Assembly (NCBI RefSeq): GCF_963678975.1
Contig: NC_089274.1
Location: forward strand, 2,096,001 to 2,160,000
Source: Dysidea avara
Lineage: Eukaryota > Porifera > Demospongiae > Dictyoceratida > Dysideidae
DNA length: 64,000 nucleotides
Direction: 5' to 3'
Position 1 is the first letter of the stretch. Each line of letters opens with the position of its first letter. The notes beneath the pieces were generated by a model that searched no databases, was not told where the DNA came from, and worked only from the letters and a program-made list of their open reading frames with translations. A program made the position numbers and the translations under genes. This document shows, piece by piece, positions 56,001 through 64,000 of the stretch.

Positions 56001-59000
56001 TTATGAACCCTCAACGTAACATATAGGCTATACCAGAGAAAATAAACCAAGCTGGGTACAAAAGCTGAACAGTTTTATGTACCATAAACGACCGAAAGTT
56101 TGGTGAGGCTAAAGTGGGATGAACTCATTAAACTTTATTTGCATAAAATTTATTGCACATTGCAAACTCTTTTGTCTTGATCTGTTGATTGCTAAGCTTA
56201 CGTGTTGATCGCCAAATGTTTTGTCATTTACGCTATAACATTTTTATTGTATAAGGGCCATTCACAAGTGGGGGAAGATGATGGGAAATGCTATCATAAT
56301 ACTAATTGATGTTGATTTACTCCTCCAAAAGAAACTTCCCAATAGCTTAGCAATTACAACAGATATTGCTGGGGAAACTGAGCCATCATCAATCAGCCAT
56401 ATACACACACTACTACACATCCTGTGATGACATCACAATACAGTACAAGTCACAAGAGATGACATAACATTTCAACTACACTGATAAACGTGGTGGTCAT
56501 GTGATCCCTGTATACGGCAGTATGTGATGTAATATGAAGTGTGTCAGTTTTGATTGGTTAAATCTTGATATGGTACGATAGTGTTAAGTATGCTGCACTT
56601 GATCAAATTAATTATAACTGATACATCAATTAAATGCCGTAAAATGATTTAAGCAGTAAGCTATTGTACATACAGTGGACCATGACATTTCTAGAGCAAT
56701 AGAGAAAAGTCAGAGATAAAATATATAGTAGTAACAGTATGGAGCTAGAACCAAACTTTGTCCGAGGTCTTTTCTATTGTCTCCATATTTTAAGAGTTCC
56801 TCTACCTAAACCTAACGGCCACTGATAGTGAGGCTGTGCTCAACAAGTACTTGGGTACCAAAAAATTTAATGAGCATATTTCCAAGTTGTGAAAAACTGT
56901 TATAGCGTTGAGATGCGAATTCTAACCAACCAGGACATGCATGCCAAGTGAACATCTACACATTTCTTTGTTTCAAATATCTTAATCACCTGTTAACAGT
57001 CAGTACGTACATGCATCTCCTTCCATGAGTAATAAAACAAGTTTTTTTTTCATAGTCATGCATGCACCTTGTACTCAAGTCTCGGCTCTAGATCTGTGGT
57101 ACTGGATGTATGTAATACCCCTTGGTTCTTGTAAGTCAGTGTGTGCATCATTGCTTAGAGAAAGAAGTGCAACACATGTCACACAATATGTTACAACATG
57201 TAGGGGTACAGTGTATACTTAGCAGAGGATATGCACACTATATTATTCGAAAGAAAAATGATTAATTAAAGTGTTGTGTGGCGCTTTCCAAACAAGTTGA
57301 CAGTGAACAACTATTGAAAATCTGAAAATTCCATGTGTTGCAAATGCTGCTATAACACACCACTAATGCTATGGGCAGCTTTCGCTTGCCAGTTGTACTA
57401 CCTCCTACGTAGGTAGAAGAAGCCACTGCTCTGTAAAAAGCGCTGATAACTGGTCTACTGTCCACGTAATGAATCGATTCGCACTTCCCACTATACATTC
57501 GTTCACCATCATGAAGTGTTAAAAAAAACCACGTGTTTATTAGAGTGCTTTTGGTATGCATATCGTCTATTGTTACCACTACAGAGCATTTGAACAATTT
57601 GATCATTACAGTCCTAGTAAGGCTCTGGAGCACCATCAAAGAGCCCCTCCAATAATAGAATAGTGATGTAACAATTGAGACTACATTACATAATATCCCC
57701 ACAACACTCAGTACATGACCACTCTACTCTGGCTGCAATTCTTAACTGCAACAATTCTAGACATGTATACCAACAATCATTAAGAAAATATGTGATGGAA
57801 TTTGTTCTAGGAAGATAACAACGAATTGTACTTAACAAAGTGAAGCAAATCACATTAGCACCTCAATAAACAGTAATGGATTCATTTCCTCTGATCCATG
57901 CAAAAGGAGGGAAATTTGAAAAGCATGTCACTTGTATTCCAAGAACATTCTTCAAAGTGGGCAAGTTATAATAGCCGGAACCGGAATCAGGAATGGAACA
58001 GAACGGTCACTCCGATAACTCCACTATCAAGCACACTAGTTGTATGAGGATAAGTTTTTGGTGAGTTTGAGGCGAGCTAGGGTTGGCCTGGCTTTCCCGG
58101 GACGCTCGGGCCAACCCTAGTTCGCCTCGAACTCACCAAAAACTTACCTTCATACAGACGGTGAAAGACATCATTATGCTTAACAGGCAAACCTTGGGTT
58201 AGCGTTAGGGTTAGGGTCGGGTTCAGCTTTGGTTTCTTCTTCACCTGGTTTAGTCATTCCGTTCCATTCCATTCCTGATTCCGGTTATTATAACTTGCTT
58301 TCAAAGTGACCACCTCGCAATGACCTCCACAATGATCACAAGTATCCAATCACACAACGACACATTTGCTGCCTGTCCAGTGATCATCAAATTGATACTA
58401 TGTATATTGACTTAGCACGTACTCAAAACAACAATGAGTAACTTACTTACAACATTTAGATTAGACTGCATAAGAATGGATACGCCATATATGTACATTA
58501 CAGAGACCTAGTCCAGAAGCAAGCATCCTCTAGATAAGGGGAAAAGGACACCCAGAACTCTTACACATATTAAACTGTTTCATGGCGGTCTATGAGTGAG
58601 CTGACCAGTGAGAAGAGTAAACACATGTACAAGCGTGTAGTGAGAGAGAAACCAGTTGTACAGGTGTAGCAGCACAATAAAGTATACTTGTGTGCAAGTA
58701 CACCCAGTGCGTGTGGTTAGGCACGTGTGGTTAGGTATGCAGAGCAAAGTTCCAGGTTTGATTGCTGTAGCTGTTGACCATGCAATGAGTTGAGTTGTCT
58801 CTGCAGAGAATTTCTCACAATTAGGCATGTAACAAGAAGCATGACATTACTGCAGCCTGAGGTATTTAGGTGTTAGTACAGAACTTGCTCTGAACAATAT
58901 CATGGGTACATAAAATATTTGTACAGTATGTATGTGGTCGATCCTAATATGTTCTCTCATGGCTAGGAACGTACAATAAAACATCTTGAAACTGAATTCC

Positions 59001-62000
59001 AATTTTATAGCTACAATACAATGACACAACTGTGTGTACATAATGAGTACAATAAGAGGATCTGTCAAGAACAATTTGTTTAAACAAAATGAACAACACC
59101 GAGTGGATTACAATTTGACCATGATCTACATAAAATGTACATAATAATCCATACATGTACTGTACTCGTAGATTTTATGGTCATGAAATGCACAAGATTC
59201 CTGTACAAGACTTTAAAAATGGTGGCAATTTGATGTTTGTAGCATACAAACAGATTATAACTAAACAGTAATACCATCTGCAGTAGCTCTAGCTGGAAGC
59301 TGTGATTTGAAGGAGACAGTTTACAATTGCCATCTGGCAGCTGCATTTATGAGTAGAGTCATGTGTTTGGGTAGAGAAAAGCAATGTAGACTGCATACTT
59401 GTATAGTGTGTAAGACACACAGTTAGTTTTCAAATAAGGATAAGATACCTTTGATAGGTAAGACTTGCTTGCAGAATTCCAATGACAATTACTACTGTAA
59501 TTGGTCTAAGCAAATGATAGAAACTAATAGCACTACATTTGACATGCTCAATAACATCGACTTTAAAATATCAACGCATGATTTCTTAATTTTAGACTAA
59601 CTACTATATAATAGTTGTATTGGTGTCCATGGAAACCAAACCTCACACAGTACAAAAATGCTTCCGTTTACAAGACACAATGATCTATACTAGCAAAAGT
59701 ATAACGTAGTGGCTATTGACAGCTATTGACACTGACCAAGCAATTCAAGTATCAACCACACTAGCTGTCTGAGGTTTGGAGAGGGTGAAGCGACCATCCC
59801 AAAGAAGCCGGGCCAACCCTTACTCACCTTGAACTCACCAAAAACTTACTGGTCTTCTTAATATGGCATCCTTTTTGACTCACATTTACAGGGTACATAA
59901 CAGAAGTCAGCAGTTAGCACTGGTAGCTGAATGGTTAGTATAGTGGACTAGCAGTGTTCAAGTGTTGGGGATCCACTTTTTTTTCTCTACATTTTTTTTG
60001 TCTAAATTTTTGCCTGTCAGTGTCAATAGCTTTAAATGGTGCTTATGTTGACACTGATGAGTGTATAGCCTCGGCCAAAGTATAGCCACACCATCCATTT
60101 GACCCCCAAATGTCTATGATTAGACTTAGGAGAACGAGTCAATTACACTTGAGTGCACAACTTCTGTAACAAGGCTGGTAAATATTCATTGATTTACAGC
60201 TAATAATGGTAACAGATATGAGCAAGAGTTCATAATATTTGTATGGGGGAGAGTGTCTAACTGCCAGTATGGCCTGTACAAACACACTGCTACAAGTTCA
60301 CCTTTGATCATATGTATACCTCTAGCCTGATCCTACTGATGACAGAGAACTGTTGATAGGTGATGATTGGTGTTGATAAGGTCAAGCCTTTCTTCTAAGA
60401 GAAGCCTGAGGTGTTACTTGCAGCAGTGCCTTTGCTGAAATTACTCCAGTTAGATACTCTCCCCCATACAAATATTATGAACTCTTGATCAAGAGTTCAT
60501 AATATTTGTATGGGGGATATAAACATAAGAGACAGATGTTTCAAAAAAGTATGAATCACATATTTTCTGCAAACAGATTGAATGTCGATATCAGTGTACT
60601 AGCTGTTAACTTTAGCTGGATGGTGTACAAACCAGATTCCCATGATATTGTCCGGGCAATATGCAAACCCACGCGGTGCCTTTGAACGCCCACACTAAAG
60701 TGGTATATGTATGTGATAAATGGAGTCATGTTTTATCGAGATTAATTTTTAGTAACTTAATCATTGCCACAATATGTCCTACACGTCACACTGTTAAAGG
60801 GATCATACATGTTACTGATAATAATGTTATTATCATCAATAACTAAGGTAGACTACACCCCAAATAGGATAAAATGATTCCAAAATTATACTACATGTTT
60901 AGACATGTTTGCAGATTTCACGACATGGAACTAATGGATAATAAAGGTAAGAGACTGGTTAGCGTGATGTGGCAATGTGAAATAGTAGTCCACCAAAAGA
61001 AACTAGACTTAAGTTTTGGTATCAACGCAAAACCACACGCATTTGTCTTGTAAGTATTAAGTATGTACCTTGCCCCTTGCTGTAGTGCGTAAACGTTAAC
61101 ATAGCGAACTGCCACCTCTCCCAATACCCTCTGTACAAGTGTCCACACTATTGCCAACCATTTAGTGCTTTGACATCATTGTGGAGAAGGTCCATTGATC
61201 ATGTTGACCACTAAACCTTCAGTGTTACACAGGTTTTAATAGTTCTTGTGCACCAAAAAATTTCAAGTGGAAGTCACGTGGGATAATTATAGTTTGAAGT
61301 TCAAATTGAATCAACTTGATTGGCCGAATTGTTGTACATGTGATTTCGCTTGTTTTTGTGGTCGCGCAATAACCATTAGAACTTGTGTAACAATATACTC
61401 TCTGAACTATGTGATGTGCATGTTTGTTGGAGAAAATTTGAATTATATTTACCTCACTTGTATGGTTTATGTCCATTGCAAAAAAAGCATCAACTGTAGG
61501 TCGATCTGTGACAGCAATGAACGTCTTAACTGGATAAAATTTCACCTGGACCTGTGACTTAAAGCATTTTATCATTGATTTGAACTGCAGGCCACCCAAT
61601 GTCTAGTCAGGCGCAGTGTGAATAGGCTCAAAAGTTTTGGCCAGTTTTATTCTCTATTCTCCTATGCGTACCTGTGCTCTACCAACAGCACCATTAGTCA
61701 AAACATGTTTGCTGGGGCTTTGAAACATATTCTGTCGTTGGAGATATGTTACATATCATGAGTTGTGTATAAATTCAAAACCCTGGCTTTAAATATGCAT
61801 AGTCATTAAAGAGTGGGCTTTTAACTCTTCGCCTTGTCTTGATTCATTGTAAAAATATTTTGTGGCCTTAACTATTGACTTTGACCGCGGATCTACCTAC
61901 AGCAAGAGCCTGTGTGATGAGATCCTTTTGTTCTCAATTACTGGGCGATAAATTTCAAATACCAAAATACAGACCTTGATTTGCCAGTTCCGCTGTCTCC

Positions 62001-62033
62001 TATGATAAGAATCTTCAACGATACCGTCTCCAT
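53053..62033 (-). CDS. RAB18: Small GTPase Rab18
   Basis: Rab GTPase of the endoplasmic reticulum and lipid droplets. Coding exons: 62033-61975, 55683-55628, 55578-55517, 54551-54479, 53545-53427, 53373-53300, 53218-53053; 202 residues (human 206). G1 GDSGTGKSS 12-20, effector loop TFDPEQSATIGVDFKVK (nearly identical to human Rab18), [20 protein letters not shown] from 60, NKID 119-122, SAK 148-150. The C-terminus CWCSLT ends in a CAAX-like CSLT, comparable with human CSVL, for prenylation. Intron 1 is 6.3 kb and full of repeats. A TTTCAG acceptor-like site just 5' of the ATG suggests a further non-coding exon. It is divergent from eL27. Confidence 0.95.
53546..55516. other. Rab18 introns 3 and 4
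   Basis: Two introns of about 0.9 kb flank the DTAGQ exon. They contain short CA/ACAC-rich stretches (55020-55100) and no recognised gene or complete transposon. Confidence 0.5.
57262..57702 (-). other. Unrecognised 146-codon open frame in Rab18 intron 1
   Basis: An uninterrupted frame starting with ATG, rather long for AT-rich non-coding DNA. The middle (HDGERMYSGKCESIHYVDS, then RAVASSTYVGG, GKRKLP) looks compositionally protein-like. The ends are Cys/hydrophobic-rich. I do not recognise a family. It could be an alternative exon, a transposon remnant or chance. Confidence 0.25.
57960..58299. mobile_element. Mutator-like nested foldback with 9-bp target duplication
   Basis: The outer ends GGCAAGTTATAATA..CCGG and the complement of AGCAAGTTATAATAACCGG are mirrored. 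Both flanks carry TTCAAAGTG (57951-57959 and 58300-58308). Inside is a second inverted repeat, about 58040-58157, with arms containing AAGTTTTTGGTGAGTT and CTAGGGTTGGCC around a GC-rich loop. A short TTAGGG-type run lies near 58199-58220. There is no coding capacity. Half of the inner unit recurs at 59752-59850. Confidence 0.78.
59752..59990 (+). repeat. Inner-foldback fragment plus tRNA-like segment
   Basis: The first 100 bp repeat one arm of the 58040-58157 foldback (CACACTAGCTGTCTGAGG; AACTCACCAAAAACTTAC). At about 59926-59980 there is an A-box-like TAGCTGAATGGTTAGTATAG and a weak B-box-like GTTCAAGTGTTGGGGATCC followed by a T run. This suggests a decayed tRNA-derived SINE. Confidence 0.4.
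60233..60487. mobile_element. Inverted-repeat element with adjacent solo end
   Basis: The left end CAAGAGTTCATAATATTTGT continues ATGGGGGAGA, and the right end is its mirror, ending ACTCTTG at 60487. The same end then starts again in direct orientation at 60489-60523, so a second partial copy is joined head-on. The termini resemble those of 38235-38675, and a remnant occurs at about 63139-63166. Confidence 0.7.
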
Positions 62034-62417
62034 GTGTGCGTCCTGAAACGTGCACTATTTAGAACAACCAGAAAAGGGTACAGTCAAGTGCCAAAACCTA
62101 TGATAATAACATAACACACTTATTCAGCTATTCCTACACTAACACATTAGCCACAAGTAATATTAGACTGCATACCAGTATTTCATTCAACAACTGGTGT
62201 CGCACGTGATCCCGTCCTCTGCTCAGAAAGTCACACACGAGGAGGAAGGTGAGTTATTTTATCTGGTCGGTACTTGTAGATCCTTTGAGAAGTGTCTTGT
62301 TTAACGTGTTATAGGCTTCGAGCATTCCTTTCTTCTTGTTTTAGTGATGGATTTGTATTGTATGGATGGTTTGTTGTCGTATTGCGTGGCATTAACTGGA
62401 ATTTGTTGTAGGTCAAC
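62034..62417. promoter_or_regulatory. Divergent Rab18 / eL27 promoter with eL27 5' UTR exon
   Basis: The two start codons are 384 bp apart. A GAGGAGGAAG/GTGAGT donor ends a non-coding exon at 62248, spliced to TTGTTGTAG just before the eL27 ATG. A pyrimidine-rich start TCCTCT near 62214 would suit a TOP-type ribosomal-protein mRNA. TOP control is inferred from the family. Confidence 0.6.
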
Positions 62418-62930
62418 ATGGGCAAGTTTATGAAGCCAGGGAGGGTTGTACTGGTGTTGGCCGGACGTTATGCAGGAAAGAAGGCTGTTATAGTTAAGAA
62501 CTATGATGATGGGTCGAATGACAGACCATACGGACACGCATTAGTGGCCGGAGTAGCTCGCTATCCCCTCAAAGTTACTAAAGGAATGGGGAAGAAGCGA
62601 ATGAAGAGACGTTCAAGAATAAAGACCTTCTTCAAAGTCACTAACTACAACCACATGATGCCAACTAGGTGAGCATGGTTTAGAGTGGTGATGCTATCCA
62701 TGTGTTGTGTGTAGGTATTCAGTGGATGTGCCGATTGATAAAAATGTAGTGAACAAAGATTCCTTCAAAGATGCATCCCATCGGAGGAAGGCAAGGGGTG
62801 AAGTTAAGCAGAAATTTGAGGAGAGGTACCATGCCAAGATTAGTATTTGATAATTTCAATTTTACTATGTAATTTTTGCAGATATCAAACTGGGAAGAAT
62901 AGATGGTTTTTCCAGAAGCTAAGATTTTAA
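62418..62930 (+). CDS. RPL27: 60S ribosomal protein eL27
   Basis: Structural protein of the large ribosomal subunit. Coding exons: 62418-62668, 62715-62825, 62882-62930; 136 residues, exactly the human length. It begins [20 protein letters not shown] (KOW motif region), continues with [24 protein letters not shown] and [14 protein letters not shown], and ends [13 protein letters not shown] as in other animals. Introns of 46 and 56 bp are among the shortest in the window, in keeping with a highly expressed gene. Divergent from Rab18. Confidence 0.97.
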
Positions 62931-63425
62931 ACTACTCAACATCAATGTATTATTTGTGTCATTACTTAAAAAGAATTTTGATGTCAAAATTCCAACTTCC
63001 TTCTAACCGGTTGGGTTCTTTATTAGTCCCTAGTCTGGCAGATATAGTACTACTAGCATGTTATGTGTGAGACACGTCACATAGTCTTGATGTGTGTACA
63101 AATCAGAATTCTGTTCTTGAGTTATGTTTACCTAATCAAGAATTCATAATTTGTTTGAACTCTTGTTCCACAGTTTTAGTCTACCTACAGTTTATTCACC
63201 AAGGTGTATAACAACTGAGCAATAGAGAGGGTGTGCAGTTGCACCCCAGAAAATGAGAGCATAGATATATCTAACCCCAGTATATCTATGACGAGAAGCG
63301 GTTGTGTAAAGCCAGTATACCCATGGCTACTGGATAATTAAATATGGGATTTAGGTTGTAATTATAATTACCTCGTAAGTGTAATTACTCTGCAAATATA
63401 TTTTGATTGTGGGTTTGATATCGTA
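62931..63425. other. eL27-DHX8 interval
   Basis: Holds the eL27 3' UTR and the DHX8 promoter. A remnant ATCAAGAATTCATAATTTG / TTTGAACTCTTG (63139-63166) belongs to the CAAGAGTT-ended element family. No gene. Confidence 0.55.
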
Positions 63426-64000
63426 ATGGAGGAGTTAGAAAAGCTTGAGAGTCTTTCGCTTGTGTCGAAGATATGTACAGAATTGGAGAACCATCTGGGA
63501 ATGAACGACAAAGATCTTGGTATAAGATAAGCGTTTTGTTTAACAGAAGAATATAAACATTGTCATAATTCACAGCGGAATTTATAATCCACATCGCTGG
63601 CAAGTGCAGTACCGTTGAGAAGTTCCAGAAAAAGTTAGCAGAAAATGGAGCAGACTTCCCAGTAAGACACGTTAGCTTTAATAGCCAGTGGACTTTGTAC
63701 CAATGTCAGTTTAAACCATTTATTGTAAACATGAAGCATCAACTTTTACATAGATAGGTTTATTGTGCCTTTTACTGCCTTACAGGATTCATTTGCTGCT
63801 AATTTACTAAGGATAGTTCATACGATGAAGCCTCGGAAGAGTAAAGGTACATAATAGCTTAGCTGAGAGGAGAGACCTCGCCATCTTGTTATTGCTGACA
63901 GGCAAGAAGACTGGAGAGGGTGCAAAGGGAGAAGAACCTGAAGACGTGAAACGTGCCAAGAAAGAGGTGGCTGCTAAGAGAGCCAAATTTCCTGGATTAT
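63426..64000 (+). CDS. DHX8: DHX8/Prp22 pre-mRNA-splicing helicase, N-terminal part
   Basis: DEAH-box ATPase that releases spliced mRNA from the spliceosome. Only the first four coding exons are inside the window: 63426-63519, 63576-63661, 63786-63846, 63902 to the edge, about 113 residues. The N-terminus [20 protein letters not shown], then [34 protein letters not shown], follows human DHX8 ([30 protein letters not shown]) closely. A Lys/Glu-rich linker follows. The S1 domain and helicase core lie beyond the right edge. Translation of exon 4 stays open to the last base. Confidence 0.93.

Larger units (their letters stand above)
55684..61974. other. Rab18 intron 1, 6.3 kb
   Basis: Holds two inverted-repeat elements (57960-58299, 60233-60487), a SINE-like fragment (59752-59990) and an unexplained 146-codon frame (57262-57702). 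Other open frames, including ones open on both strands at 61225-61599, have no recognisable content. Confidence 0.55.

Noticed and set aside
58195..58220. TTAGGG-like run resembling telomere repeats
   Set aside because: Only about three imperfect units inside a transposon; not evidence of a chromosome end or fusion.
61225..61599. Overlapping open frames on both strands (124 and 103 codons)
   Set aside because: No recognisable composition or motif, and neither has supporting splice sites linking to Rab18 or eL27.

Overview
This window is nuclear DNA from an animal. It is AT-rich (roughly 60-65% A+T by eye), and eight spliced protein-coding genes can be rebuilt exon by exon with GT-AG introns and consistent reading phases. 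The gene set (kinesin-1 heavy chain, dynactin p50, a DRAK-type kinase, a PH-PTB adaptor, Rab18, RPA3, eL27, DHX8) is metazoan. The mix of very short introns with long, transposon-filled ones, and the divergence of the proteins from bilaterian ones, suggests an early-branching invertebrate such as a sponge. That placement is inference. No prokaryotic, viral or CRISPR content was seen.

Layout. Positions 1-7,726: no gene, dense miniature transposons, foldback repeats and tandem repeats. 7,727-16,052 (-): RPA3, the small subunit of replication protein A, in four tiny exons. 16,192-18,668 (+): PH + IRS-type PTB adaptor (Dok-like), head to head with RPA3. 19,319-41,346 (-): complete kinesin-1 heavy chain, 25 coding exons, 1,075 residues. 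41,612-45,891 (+): dynactin subunit 2 (dynamitin), 13 exons, head to head with kinesin-1. 46,085-52,860 (-): DRAK/STK17-type kinase with a very long Ser-rich tail, convergent with dynactin. 53,053-62,033 (-): Rab18. 62,418-62,930 (+): ribosomal protein eL27, head to head with Rab18. 63,426 to the edge (+): 5' end of the spliceosomal helicase DHX8/Prp22.

Three of the gene boundaries are short divergent promoters. The most striking pairs kinesin-1 (plus-end motor) with dynactin p50 (cofactor of the minus-end motor dynein). As I recall, the human KIF5A-DCTN2 pair has the same divergent arrangement, so this may be very old microsynteny. Most of the remaining DNA is non-autonomous transposons: hAT-like and Mutator-like elements with readable target-site duplications, a tRNA-derived SINE, and a four-copy repeat family with a foldback at one end that I do not recognise.
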